A program made the translations under genes and the position numbers. Shown piece after piece: positions 18,610 to 27,040 of a stretch of 64,000 nt of DNA. The notes under the pieces were generated by a model. The model saw only the letters and a program-made list of their open reading frames with translations. It did not search any database and was not told where the DNA came from. This stretch comes from Pseudomonas fluorescens (GTDB lineage: Bacteria > Pseudomonadota > Gammaproteobacteria > Pseudomonadales > Pseudomonadaceae). The first letter of the stretch is position 1. Every line of letters begins with the position of its first letter. The stretch is from the NCBI RefSeq assembly GCF_018614655.1, contig NZ_JAGGOG010000013.1:62001-126000 (forward strand), in the 5' to 3' direction.

Positions 18610-19533
18610 TTAGTCAATTCGCAGGCACCGCGTCCAGGTCGAACCATCGAACTGCATGACATCCTTGGGCCCGATGGACCACATGATCCCGTCGGCCGTA
18701 CTCAGGTGATAACAGGTCAGCGGAACGTCGTCGCCGAAATCGACGGGCTTGAGCTTGCCGTCCTCGAGCCGGTAGACGAAATGAGTGGAGGACACGTATA
18801 GCTGTCCATCGAACACCTCCATGCCCCAAAGGTCTTCTCGGGTGCTTTCATGCTCGATCATTTCCCATTGATCATGGCGTCCCCGAAGCAAGGTCCCGAG
18901 CTGGCCGCAAGCATAGGTAAAACCGTCCGGCGCACAGCGAACCTTGTAGAGCGCCAGGTTGGTGGGGCTGTTCTGCTGGGTGAAGCGGGCGCCGTCGTAC
19001 TGCCAGATTTCGCCTTCCCAACCGACGGTGTAGATTTCCTGTTCGCTGAACCCGTCGATGGACTCAAAGCTGGTGTCGGTGATCGGGGTGTCACCGACCT
19101 GGGCGCTTTGGTCGATGCATCTCCATTGGTCTTCGTCTTCACGAAGATAGGCTTGTCGGCAGGTGCCTACGGCATAGGCTCGACCTTTGGCGATGCCACG
19201 GATTTCGCGCAGGGGGCCGCGTTTTTTTGGGTCTACGCCGCAGTTGGCGATGGATTCTTCCAGTACAGTGCCGCCACCACTGGCTTCTACCGATCCATCC
19301 GTGCCCAGCATCACATAACGTTCGACTGGCACATGGCAGACCGTTCCGGAACAGGCAAGCCAGGGCACTGTGTCGGCGTACCAGGTTCCCTCATCCAGAG
19401 TGAACAGTATCGAACCTGTATAACCTTCGCTGATAGAGATGTCGTTTGTGGTAATCAAGTAACTGAGATCTGAGTAGCGGATGATTCCAGTACCAATGCT
19501 GAGTCCACTGAATCGCGGGTCTTGAGAATCCAT
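18610..19533 (-). CDS. Candidate immunity protein to the upstream PAAR-type nuclease
   Basis: A 307-residue protein without signal peptide, so probably cytoplasmic, as expected for protection against a DNA-damaging effector. It shows repeated short beta-blade-like segments (EGEIWQYDGARF, QLGTLLRGRHDQWEMIEH, KDVMQFDGSTWTRC), suggesting a beta-propeller. It lies 23 bases downstream of the effector gene. In P. aeruginosa the vgrG1b cluster has effector Tse7 (PA0099) followed by immunity Tsi7 (PA0100) in the same order. Immunity function is inferred from position; no catalytic motif is visible. Confidence 0.65.
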   Translation of the reverse strand: MDSQDPRFSGLSIGTGIIRYSDLSYLITTNDISISEGYTGSILFTLDEGTWYADTVPWLACSGTVCHVPVERYVMLGTDGSVEASGGGTVLEESIANCGVDPKKRGPLREIRGIAKGRAYAVGTCRQAYLREDEDQWRCIDQSAQVGDTPITDTSFESIDGFSEQEIYTVGWEGEIWQYDGARFTQQNSPTNLALYKVRCAPDGFTYACGQLGTLLRGRHDQWEMIEHESTREDLWGMEVFDGQLYVSSTHFVYRLEDGKLKPVDFGDDVPLTCYHLSTADGIMWSIGPKDVMQFDGSTWTRCLRID

Positions 19534-19556
19534 GTTGGTCTCCTGATGTGAGTTAA

Positions 19557-20747
19557 TTAACGGCGACGGCTTTTAGGGTACATCTCGACCTTAGCCCTAT
19601 CGCGCTCGTCTTGATTGCTGGTCATCGACGCGCAGGCATTGATCGGTTTTTCCTTGCCTGGATCCTTTACTTTGTCGTGATACTTGTTCAACTGAGCTTC
19701 CAGACACTCCTGACTGCAGTCGGAGTCCGGAAAGGTTTTCTTGGCCGCCAAGGCTCCAGTCTGCGTGGCCTTGGCCCTTGGCCACTCACCTTTTGCATCG
19801 GCTTCCTGCAAGGCCACCACCCCACGCCGCGTATGCATCTGGCCGTGGGTGGCGGTGGTTTGATTGGGCCCCTCTGCGCACATCACCGGGGCTTTGTTGG
19901 TCTGGTATTTGCTCCAGCCAGCTTTGGTCGGGTGCTTGCTTCTGGGTTGGCCGGGAAAGGCCGGCCCTTCGGTAAAGGACGCCGAGTCGATCAGGTGGTC
20001 ACCGGTTTGTCCGGGGCAACATCTGTTGGGTTTGAACGGCGCGAGAAAACAGCGCATTGCCCTTTGGCAAGGGTCGTTGTTGATGGTCTCGGCCAGAGAC
20101 GAATACTCACCCTGGACTTCGGCGTGTTTGCCCAGATAGGCCGGATGGTCTTTAAACCCGTTACCTGCCGCGTCTTTAGCCGCTTTGCGGGCTTTGCTCG
20201 CGGCCTGTAGCTTGCTGATATCCGGGCAGATCATTTTCTGCTTGGTGTCTCCGCAAGCGTCTTTCGCCCGGTCTCGTTCTCCCTCGCATTGGGCCAAATC
20301 CTTGGCGAGTGCCATTCGGTCCGTATAGGTCCAGGGCATGGTATTACCCGGTTGGGAGGCATGATTGTGGGTGGTCAGGTCCATGTGCCGGACGACGTTC
20401 TTGCCTTCGTATTTCACATCCATCGACCAGGAGGTGAAATACACCTTGCCCTTGATCTTGCTGGTGACAACCCCCTTTTTCGGCGCATTGCCAGCCTCAT
20501 CCCCATAGCTCGTCTTGAAGTAGCTCTTATCCTTGAGCATGACTTCCTTGCCGCTGATCTTTACCGTCCGACTGCCCTTGGTCGTGTCCTTGGCCATCCC
20601 GGTGTTGGGGTAGGGGATGGGCACACCCAGCGGGGTGGGCGGGGCCACGGGCGGGGTGAAGCAGACATCCGGAAAGCAGGCGATCGACTTGCCGTCGGCC
20701 GATTTGCAGGACACTTCCATATTGTTGGCAAATACTTGGTTGGCCAT
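19557..20747 (-). CDS. Type VI secretion effector: DUF4150 PAAR-like domain plus GHH/HNH-type nuclease domain
   Basis: A 396-residue protein. Residues 1 to about 130 are a PAAR-like DUF4150 domain (MANQVFANNMEVSCK, PYPNTGMAKDTTKGSRTVKI) that would cap the VgrG spike. A helical linker (about 145-215) leads to a Cys/His-rich C-terminal domain. There TGDHLIDSASF (H251) and THGQMHTRRG (H301, H305) resemble the Tox-GHH2 branch of HNH/endonuclease VII toxins, as in Tse7. Expected action is cleavage of DNA in a competitor cell. The start overlaps the previous gene's stop by one base (TGATG). It contains many cysteines (e.g. CC at 243-244). Confidence 0.78.
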   Translation of the reverse strand: MANQVFANNMEVSCKSADGKSIACFPDVCFTPPVAPPTPLGVPIPYPNTGMAKDTTKGSRTVKISGKEVMLKDKSYFKTSYGDEAGNAPKKGVVTSKIKGKVYFTSWSMDVKYEGKNVVRHMDLTTHNHASQPGNTMPWTYTDRMALAKDLAQCEGERDRAKDACGDTKQKMICPDISKLQAASKARKAAKDAAGNGFKDHPAYLGKHAEVQGEYSSLAETINNDPCQRAMRCFLAPFKPNRCCPGQTGDHLIDSASFTEGPAFPGQPRSKHPTKAGWSKYQTNKAPVMCAEGPNQTTATHGQMHTRRGVVALQEADAKGEWPRAKATQTGALAAKKTFPDSDCSQECLEAQLNKYHDKVKDPGKEKPINACASMTSNQDERDRAKVEMYPKSRRR

Positions 20748-21784
20748 CAGGCAGCCCTCACGGTCTGGTAACTGAGCAGTGCGACGGCGCGTTGGCCGGC
20801 GTCGTTGCCCAGGTGGCAAAAAATATTCGGTCCTTCGCCGTAGCCCTTACGGCTGGCCGCCAATGCCACAGCGAGCATCGCCGGGCCGATGGCGGCGCCG
20901 ACTTCGCCGATGCAGTCGGCCGGATGCCAGAGATGGAAGAACTCTTTGCGTACCCGCAGGTTGCGGCTCAGGGCCAGGGAGGCTTCCTTGAAGTAATACT
21001 GTTCGCCGGAAATATCCGTCAGACGATAATCCATCTGCTCCAGCCCACAGCCGGCTTCGCTCAGGGCTGCGCGGACGGCCTGGGTCAGACCGTCCGCGCG
21101 TAGGGGGATATTCTCAGCCTCCACCGTGGCTTGTTCCAGGCCGAAACCCAGACCGATGCAGGCCAATTGCGGCTTTTCATTGGCAACGGGGGCGGCCAGC
21201 ACCACGGCTGCAGCACCTTCACCGGGGATAAAACCGTTGGAGTTCTGACTGGTGAGCAGGCGTTCGCGTTGCTCGAACGCGGTCAGCGTCGGTCCGTTAA
21301 GGAAGGAATCGACGCCGGCAATCAGCACGTGGCGATGGCGTCCCTGGTAGATCAGTGCGCGCGCGTCATGCAGGGCCACGGCAGCGCTGACTCTGCCACG
21401 GGCGATGATATTAGAGGCGGGATGAAAGCGCAGGCCCAGTTCGTCTTCGATGGCGTGCAGCAGCCCTTTATCGAGACCTTCGAGGCGGCCGGGGCGCTCG
21501 GGCTCTGCCAGCCCCAGCAGCAGCGGAGTTTTTTCCGGATCGACGTTGGGGGTGCTTTGCAGGGCCTCGGCGATAGCCCGGGCGGCCATCTTGATCAACT
21601 TGGTGCGGCCGCGCCAGGGCTGTTCCAGCGGCACGCTGGCGGCAATCAGCCATTCGCCGCCGCGGTCGATAAAACGGGTTTCCTGGAAGTTGTCGATGGC
21701 GCAGCGGATCGCCGCGCAGCTCGCCGGTGCGCTGAGGCCGACAGCGCTGACCATGCCGGAGCCGATGATGCACAGAGCACTCAT
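20747..21784 (-). CDS. Ketosynthase/thiolase-fold protein of the VgrG island, apparently without catalytic cysteine
   Basis: A 345-residue protein with the beta-ketoacyl synthase fold. The end GVDSFLNGPT and the glycine-rich GEGAAAVVLAAP match synthase landmarks. Where active enzymes have the nucleophile elbow (TAC-A-T/S-G), this protein reads SNIIARGRVSAAVALH (about 124-139), with no cysteine, so it is probably a pseudoenzyme. Thiolase-like genes recur in vgrG clusters carrying PAAR-like effectors. A role as adaptor or loading factor for the effector is plausible but inferred. One-base overlaps with both neighbours show tight coupling. Confidence 0.7.
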   Translation of the reverse strand: MSALCIIGSGMVSAVGLSAPASCAAIRCAIDNFQETRFIDRGGEWLIAASVPLEQPWRGRTKLIKMAARAIAEALQSTPNVDPEKTPLLLGLAEPERPGRLEGLDKGLLHAIEDELGLRFHPASNIIARGRVSAAVALHDARALIYQGRHRHVLIAGVDSFLNGPTLTAFEQRERLLTSQNSNGFIPGEGAAAVVLAAPVANEKPQLACIGLGFGLEQATVEAENIPLRADGLTQAVRAALSEAGCGLEQMDYRLTDISGEQYYFKEASLALSRNLRVRKEFFHLWHPADCIGEVGAAIGPAMLAVALAASRKGYGEGPNIFCHLGNDAGQRAVALLSYQTVRAA

Positions 21785-22896
21785 CAGTGCGTTTCCTCCG
21801 GGGCACGCTTGGCGTTTACCAGGGCGCGCAGCGACGGGTAGTAATCCTTGCCCAGTTCACGGGCGCGCCACCAACCCGTGGACATCGTGCCGACCAGCAC
21901 CTGGGCAATCTCGAACATGTTGCGCCGTAGCGGACGGGAGATACGCCAAGTCAATTGCACCTGGCGAGCGTCTGTGTCGATCAGCAGGGTGTCGATCACC
22001 GCCGACACCGTCTCATGGCCGCCTTTTTTCAGGAAGAAGGTCACCGGCACCTCCATTTCAGGGATACGAAAGCCTGCTCGTTCCCGGGAGGTGAGGTTTA
22101 GCAGTAGCACTTCCTCGCCGCCGCGCAGGTAATCGACCTGCTGATCGTCAGGGGCTGCCTGATAGTAGCGGGTATCGAAATCCGCTGGCAGAAACGGAAA
22201 GCAATCGGCTTTCCAGGCTTCGTCGTAGGTACCGGCGAAGCGGGCGCGTTGCGGCCAGCTACGACCGATGGGGCCTAGGGCCATAGGGCGGAAGTCACCA
22301 GAGGGGTTGTCGATGGGTTTGCCCAACTCCTCGGTGTTCGGCATAGGCCTGCCGACGATGTACGCCTTATCAAGGCTGCGCGGATACCAGCCGCAACCGC
22401 TTGGGTTGTCCAGGTAACCGTCACGCATTTCGGGGGCGTTCACCATTGGATGGGACCCACCATAGGCCTGGGCATAGGTGATGTTCTGTTCGGTAAAAGG
22501 CTGCGGCACGCCGGGAGACACACCCAATAGTCCCAATTGCCACTGCCTCGGCCCCAGGACGGAAAAAGCCTTGCTCACCCGACCAACGCGAATACCCGCA
22601 GTCAACTGCGTCACGGGCCGCCCGCCGGGCGCATAGGCTTTGCCACACACCAACACATCGCAGAAGGGCTTGACCGGGGCGAAGTCCATTTCCTGCAAAG
22701 GGGCGCTGAGGCCCGGTTCGCCGAGAAAGGTGTCGGCCATCAGTAGCGGTTGCTGACTGTCAGCGAGGGTCAGGGCGCGGCCGTCCAGCGCTAGAGTGAA
22801 CGTACCTTTGGCCACCACGACCAGGGATTCGCGGCCATCGCGATCCATGCCCAGGGTATAGGCCGCAACCAATTGGCTGGCGTTGAGCAGTTCCAT
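21784..22896 (-). CDS. DUF2169 protein of the type VI secretion island, candidate effector adaptor
   Basis: A 370-residue cytoplasmic protein. It opens MELLNASQLVAAYTLGMDRDGRESLVVVAKGTF, as DUF2169 proteins do, and has the segments GGSHPMVNAPE and NPSGCGWYPRSLDKAY. DUF2169 proteins are found next to PAAR/DUF4150 effectors and are thought to help load them on VgrG. Here it lies between VgrG and the effector. It ends one base into the ketosynthase-like gene and begins 15 bases after the DUF6484 gene. Confidence 0.78.
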   Translation of the reverse strand: MELLNASQLVAAYTLGMDRDGRESLVVVAKGTFTLALDGRALTLADSQQPLLMADTFLGEPGLSAPLQEMDFAPVKPFCDVLVCGKAYAPGGRPVTQLTAGIRVGRVSKAFSVLGPRQWQLGLLGVSPGVPQPFTEQNITYAQAYGGSHPMVNAPEMRDGYLDNPSGCGWYPRSLDKAYIVGRPMPNTEELGKPIDNPSGDFRPMALGPIGRSWPQRARFAGTYDEAWKADCFPFLPADFDTRYYQAAPDDQQVDYLRGGEEVLLLNLTSRERAGFRIPEMEVPVTFFLKKGGHETVSAVIDTLLIDTDARQVQLTWRISRPLRRNMFEIAQVLVGTMSTGWWRARELGKDYYPSLRALVNAKRAPEETH

Positions 22897-22911
22897 AGGC
22901 CGAATACCTGT

Positions 22912-23358
22912 CTAGTTGATCTGCACCGAGCCGCCCTTGATGCGGTTGACCCCGCTGGAACGGCTGGACAAGTAGGCGCCCTGGATAATCACTTTGCCCG
23001 CGCGGGTCAGGGTGATGCTCGCTTTGCCGCAACGCAGCACGATCTCGCGTTCGGCGCTCAACTCCAGGCACTGCTCATCCAGCCGCACGCTCGCGACGGG
23101 AACAGGTGCAGCCTGTGCGCCAAGCAGAAGACCGATCACCAGTGGGCGGATCGGGTCGCCGTCTTCGAACATGAGCGCCACCGGGCTGCCGATATCCGTC
23201 GGGCTTAGCCGCGCGGTGCAACGAGCGACGATGCCGCTGCTGTTCGGGCAGCCTGGGTAGGTGACCGTGGGCGCGCCGGCATGCGGCAGGTCGAGCAGGG
23301 TGCCGATAACGACCCCGTCAATGCGGGCCTGAGTGGGTAGCGGGTACTGAACCGTCAT
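22912..23358 (-). CDS. DUF6484-type small VgrG-associated protein
   Basis: A 148-residue soluble protein. It has a first half with DGVVIGTLLDLPHAGAPTVTYP and ends with a beta-rich tail (KASITLTRAGKVIIQGAYL) similar in style to the VgrG C-terminal beta-prism. The start is decided by the ribosome site: GGAGG lies seven bases before the ATG at 23358, but only one base from the alternative ATG at 23364. It sits 17 bases after vgrG. The equivalent position in the P. aeruginosa vgrG1b cluster is also occupied by a small gene. The function is unknown. Confidence 0.65.
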   Translation of the reverse strand: MTVQYPLPTQARIDGVVIGTLLDLPHAGAPTVTYPGCPNSSGIVARCTARLSPTDIGSPVALMFEDGDPIRPLVIGLLLGAQAAPVPVASVRLDEQCLELSAEREIVLRCGKASITLTRAGKVIIQGAYLSSRSSGVNRIKGGSVQIN

Positions 23359-23375
23359 ATACATACCTCCATGTC

Positions 23376-25553
23376 CTAGTTCTGCAGGATCTTCTGCCCT
23401 TTGATCACCACGTTCTTGTTAGCCTTGATGTTAATGGCCCCGGAACCGTCGATGATGATGTTCTTGCCGCGAATCGTGATGGAGCCGTCCTTCTTCATGG
23501 TGATGCTGGACGCGCCCGTGGTCAGGGTAATGGAGTCGCCGGCGGTGAGGGCGAAGTGCTTGCCAACGTCCAGGCTGTCATTCTGCTTGATGCTTGTGGT
23601 TCGGTTCCGATCGACGTCACGGGATTCGTTCTGGCCAATCTGGGTACTCTGATTGCCGTTGATCTCGATCCCTTCGTTGCCTTTGACCGTTTCGTTCCGG
23701 TTGCCGGTGATGCCGATAGTCTCGTTGCCACCTACCTCTTCGGTGCGGTTACTGACGATGGTGATCTTTTCATTGGCGCCGACCTTTTCCGTGCGGTTCG
23801 CACCGATGGTGATGGTCTCGTTGCTGCCCACATCCTCAGTGCGATTGACACCGATGGTGATTTTCTCGTTATTGCCCACATCCTCGGTACGGTTCACGCC
23901 GATGGAGATGGTTTCGTTGTTGTCCACCGTTTCTGTGCGGTCGTGTTTGACGTGTACGGTTTCGTCGTTGTCGATGGTCTTGCTGCGGTCATGGCCGACC
24001 CAGTGGGTCTCGTCGTTCTCGACCTCAATGTCCTGGTTCTTCTCGGCGTGGATAAACAGTTGCTCCGCGCCTTTTTTGTCCTCCATGCGGATTTCATTGA
24101 AGTTGGCCGGTGAGCCGTCTTTGCTTGAGCGGCTTTTCACTCCGCTCTGGGTGGCATTGGCCGGCAGCTTGTAGGGCACGGTCTGTTCGGCGTTGTAGAC
24201 ACGGCCGGTGATGATCGGCCGATCCGGGTCGCCTTCGAGGAAACTGACGATCACTTCCTGACCGATCCGCGGGATCTGCATGGCCCCCCAGTTCTTGCCG
24301 GCCCAGGCCTGGGACACACGAATCCAGCAGGAGCTGTTTTCGTTGGATTGGTCATGGCGATCCCAGTGGAAATGCACTTTGACCCGGCCATACTGGTCGG
24401 TCCAGATCTCCTCGCCACCGGGGCCGACCACCACGGCTGTCTGCGGCCCGCGAACGATGGTCATGGGGGTCAGGGGGAGGGGACGGAAGGCCTGGCTGGC
24501 ATCCATGCAGTCCAGCTCGCTGATGAACTGTTCGGCCAGTTCCAAGTGCCCGCTTTCATAGAGTTCCTGGCGGATCTGATAGCGTGCGACCACCACCAGG
24601 TATTCGCGGTTCTGGTCCTCACGGTCGTAGCCCGTCAGTCTGAACAAATGGCCGGAGCCCAGGCCACGGGCGCAGCCGCGCAACTGCACGCGCTCGAACT
24701 GGCTATGAATGGCTTCAATGCGGGTGCGCGCGTAGTGCTCGCCATCGTTGCTTTGTACGTATTCACCGGGATAGTCGTAGAGCGGGTAGTCGCCGTTGCT
24801 GTGGTTGCGCGGCACACTGGAGCGCACATCAAGGCTGGCGCGTGGGCGCTGGAAGTCATAGTCGTTCAGCGCCAGCGAACCGGATTGTACTTCCCGCGCC
24901 AGTTGCCAATCGTAGAAATGATCGCGTTCGCGCATTTGCCGATCAGGGGGAAAGAAGGGCACCGAGGCGTAGTCTGCCGCTGTTGAATGGGCGCCATAGG
25001 CGTCGGCCAACACCAGAACGTGACGTGCATTCTCATGGCGAAAGTAATAATAGATGCCTTCCTGCTCCATCAACCGGCTGACGAAGTCGAAGCTGGTTTC
25101 GCGGTACTGCACGCAATATTCCCACTCGCGGTAGCTACCGCTCAGGCTGTCTTCGAAGTCGGAGAAACCGAGGTCGCGAAATACCTGCTTGATGATGTCC
25201 GGCACCGTCTTGTTCTGGAAAATCCGGCAATCCGAGGTACGCGTGAGCAGCCAGAACCAGGGCCGCAGGCTGACCCGATAACCTGCGAACTGGCCATGGC
25301 CGGTCAGTTGTCGGCAACTGCCGACAATGCCGTGAAAGTAGCGTTGGCCGCCCTCGAAAAGTTCCAGGGTCAGGCCCATCGGCTTGCCCAGCAACTGGTC
25401 GAATTTGATCGCCTGGTCTTCGGAGGTGAGGTCCAACTCATAATGGAACAAGCGCCCCAGCTCTTCACTGCCAGCCATACTCTGCAGCAGCAGGACATCG
25501 CCGCCGAGTGGACTGTTGACCTGAACCCAACGATTGTTTTGCGTTATTGCCAT
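23376..25553 (-). CDS. vgrG: Type VI secretion spike protein VgrG (VgrG1b-like)
   Basis: A 725-residue protein. Residues 1 to about 380 form the gp27/gp5-like base (SMAGSEELGRLFHYELDLTS; REWEYCVQYRETSFDFVSRL). The gp5 OB-fold segment has GEEIWTDQYGRVKVHFHWDR and RIGQEVIVSFLEGDPDRPII. The C-terminal third is a beta-prism needle containing about six tandem 16-residue repeats. It ends in DGSITIRGKNIIIDGSGAIN. The ATG at 25553 has GGAAGG six bases upstream. First gene of a seven-gene island; no sheath, membrane or ClpV genes occur in the window, so it depends on an apparatus encoded elsewhere. Confidence 0.95.
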   Translation of the reverse strand: MAITQNNRWVQVNSPLGGDVLLLQSMAGSEELGRLFHYELDLTSEDQAIKFDQLLGKPMGLTLELFEGGQRYFHGIVGSCRQLTGHGQFAGYRVSLRPWFWLLTRTSDCRIFQNKTVPDIIKQVFRDLGFSDFEDSLSGSYREWEYCVQYRETSFDFVSRLMEQEGIYYYFRHENARHVLVLADAYGAHSTAADYASVPFFPPDRQMRERDHFYDWQLAREVQSGSLALNDYDFQRPRASLDVRSSVPRNHSNGDYPLYDYPGEYVQSNDGEHYARTRIEAIHSQFERVQLRGCARGLGSGHLFRLTGYDREDQNREYLVVVARYQIRQELYESGHLELAEQFISELDCMDASQAFRPLPLTPMTIVRGPQTAVVVGPGGEEIWTDQYGRVKVHFHWDRHDQSNENSSCWIRVSQAWAGKNWGAMQIPRIGQEVIVSFLEGDPDRPIITGRVYNAEQTVPYKLPANATQSGVKSRSSKDGSPANFNEIRMEDKKGAEQLFIHAEKNQDIEVENDETHWVGHDRSKTIDNDETVHVKHDRTETVDNNETISIGVNRTEDVGNNEKITIGVNRTEDVGSNETITIGANRTEKVGANEKITIVSNRTEEVGGNETIGITGNRNETVKGNEGIEINGNQSTQIGQNESRDVDRNRTTSIKQNDSLDVGKHFALTAGDSITLTTGASSITMKKDGSITIRGKNIIIDGSGAINIKANKNVVIKGQKILQN
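23690..23945. repeat. 48-base tandem repeats inside vgrG
   Basis: About five to six degenerate 48-base units encode the 16-residue motif NRTEDVGNNEKITIGV and variants. For example, GTGCGGTT recurs at 23743 and 23791. They form successive rungs of the VgrG beta-prism needle. Units differ mostly at third positions and at a few residues, so this is coding repetition rather than a CRISPR-like array. Unit number can change by slippage, which would alter needle length. Confidence 0.85.
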
Positions 25554-25688
25554 ATCAGCCTTCCAAGTTGGCGTAGCACCTAGAGGTTTTAGCGTATCTG
25601 GCCGCAGAATCAAATGCTCGGTAGTGATTCATGGGGGGATGGGCGGTTAGGTAAGCGTATTCAGGATCTAGCGTAATACATGATTTAA

Positions 25689-25704
25689 CATAATATACAT
25701 TATG
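25689..25704. promoter_or_regulatory. Inverted repeat upstream of the PIN-like gene
   Basis: CATAAT and ATTATG arms are separated by ATAC in an AT-rich patch, about 90 bases before the start at 25793 and about 135 bases before the divergent vgrG start. It could be an operator or promoter element for either gene. No known motif is recognised. The rest of the 239-base intergenic region shows nothing further. Confidence 0.35.
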
Positions 25705-25792
25705 CGTAGCATCATATTAAAGCGACAGGCCTACGTCAGGTAGACTTGCCCTGGTAGAAACCAGGAATGCAGAACCCAACCAAGGATTCATC

Positions 25793-26839
25793 ATGGAAGC
25801 CAGAACCCTGTTCATCAAAGCCAGCCGTATCACTGAGTCGACGCTCGATCCCGTTCACATTGCCCGTAACAAATCGGCGAATGTCGAAACGACTATCTCG
25901 CTGGACACCAACATGCTCATCAGCATGGAAAAAGTCGTCAAGCATGGCAACAAATGGGCGTCTGTCAAAAAACAAGGCCTGCATAATCTAGTGAAGCTAT
26001 TGCATCGTTGCCCGCCTCAAAGTGTTTGCTTGTCACCTGGATTGGCCCTTAGCGAAATGCCTCCAGAGCTGGCACGTCAAGCAAGTGACGCTTATGAGCT
26101 TTTCTGCGCCCAACATCTTCCCCAGTTCATCGATACGCCGAATGCAGTTCACACCGTGTTCCAAGGCAAAAAAGAAGATTACGGTTATGACGACTTGGCG
26201 TCAGACGCCAAGGTTACACTTGCGGTACCGTATGCCAGTCTGATTTATCTGAACGTTGCTGATCGAATGAAGTTGAAGCCCTTCGATAAGTTCAAATGGT
26301 TTATCGACAACCTTGAGGCGCATGTCGATATTCTGAGTGCCACTGAAATCGAAATCGCCAAATACTGCTTCGCAGAGCCCGACGCACATTCCCGGGAAAC
26401 CATTGAGTTACGGCGCAAGGTCAGAAACAACTTCCTCAAGACGGGTGAAGAGAAACTGCCGACAACCGTGGCGGATGTAAAGGCGATTGCCTTCAACGGA
26501 GCCTCTGATATCCGCCTCCTGCATGCCGCTAATATAACGGATCAGAACGGACTCGACGGAGTTCCACAAGACTGCTGGATAGCCACCAAAGACAAAAAGC
26601 TGGTAGATTTCTGCAGTGTTTTCCACCATCTGAAAGCTGATGGTGAAGCCGGTAAATATGCCGCAAAGGTGGTACATGCCGAACATGTTGATGACCCTTA
26701 CTGGTTGAACGTCGATCGCTATGCGATTGAACGCGTAATGCAACGCCGTCATCATCATGACAAACGCGAAATTGATCATCAGCAACTACTTAGTGCTGTC
26801 GATAGCGCGTTAAATGCTGCCACTTTGGCATTTGGTTAA
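25793..26839 (+). CDS. Unrecognised protein with PIN-nuclease-like motifs
   Basis: A 348-residue soluble protein without signal peptide or membrane segment. I do not recognise its family. A PIN-like acidic set can be read: D38 and N40 in ISLDTNML, E88 in LALSEMP, and D267 in WIATKDKKLV, with D239 also possible. The order and setting (strand-DTN, SEL-like helix, late strand-xxD) resemble PIN ribonucleases, but the length is about twice that of a simple PIN domain. Base composition is visibly more AT-rich than its neighbours. It stands alone between the T6SS island and ridA, with its own upstream region, suggesting acquired DNA. Function is unknown. Confidence 0.55.
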   Translation: MEARTLFIKASRITESTLDPVHIARNKSANVETTISLDTNMLISMEKVVKHGNKWASVKKQGLHNLVKLLHRCPPQSVCLSPGLALSEMPPELARQASDAYELFCAQHLPQFIDTPNAVHTVFQGKKEDYGYDDLASDAKVTLAVPYASLIYLNVADRMKLKPFDKFKWFIDNLEAHVDILSATEIEIAKYCFAEPDAHSRETIELRRKVRNNFLKTGEEKLPTTVADVKAIAFNGASDIRLLHAANITDQNGLDGVPQDCWIATKDKKLVDFCSVFHHLKADGEAGKYAAKVVHAEHVDDPYWLNVDRYAIERVMQRRHHHDKREIDHQQLLSAVDSALNAATLAFG

Positions 26840-26872
26840 CACTGCCCTCCTACTCTGAATGCGGTTATGGAT

Positions 26873-26904
26873 TAACTAAACTAAATGACTGTTTAGTTTA
26901 GTTA
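26873..26904. promoter_or_regulatory. Perfect 13-base inverted repeat upstream of ridA
   Basis: TAACTAAACTAAA (26873-26885) and TTTAGTTTAGTTA (26892-26904) are separated by six bases. No T-run follows on either strand, so it is a poor intrinsic terminator and looks more like a binding site for a dimeric regulator. It lies 34 bases after the PIN-like gene and 137 bases before ridA. Which gene it serves is unknown. Confidence 0.45.
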
Positions 26905-27040
26905 TAAAAAACAACATAATGGCGTTGTTGGCAGCCATGCCATCGACGCTGACGCCGCGGCTATGTCGATCAGAACGACCGCAATTGAGTATGATCCTGC
27001 CTTTACCAAGCCCCCCGCTCCATCAACCAAGAGATTTTCC

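Noticed and set aside
23690..23945. CRISPR-like array
   Set aside because: The repeats are contiguous 48-base coding units without spacers, in frame within vgrG, and encode beta-prism rungs.
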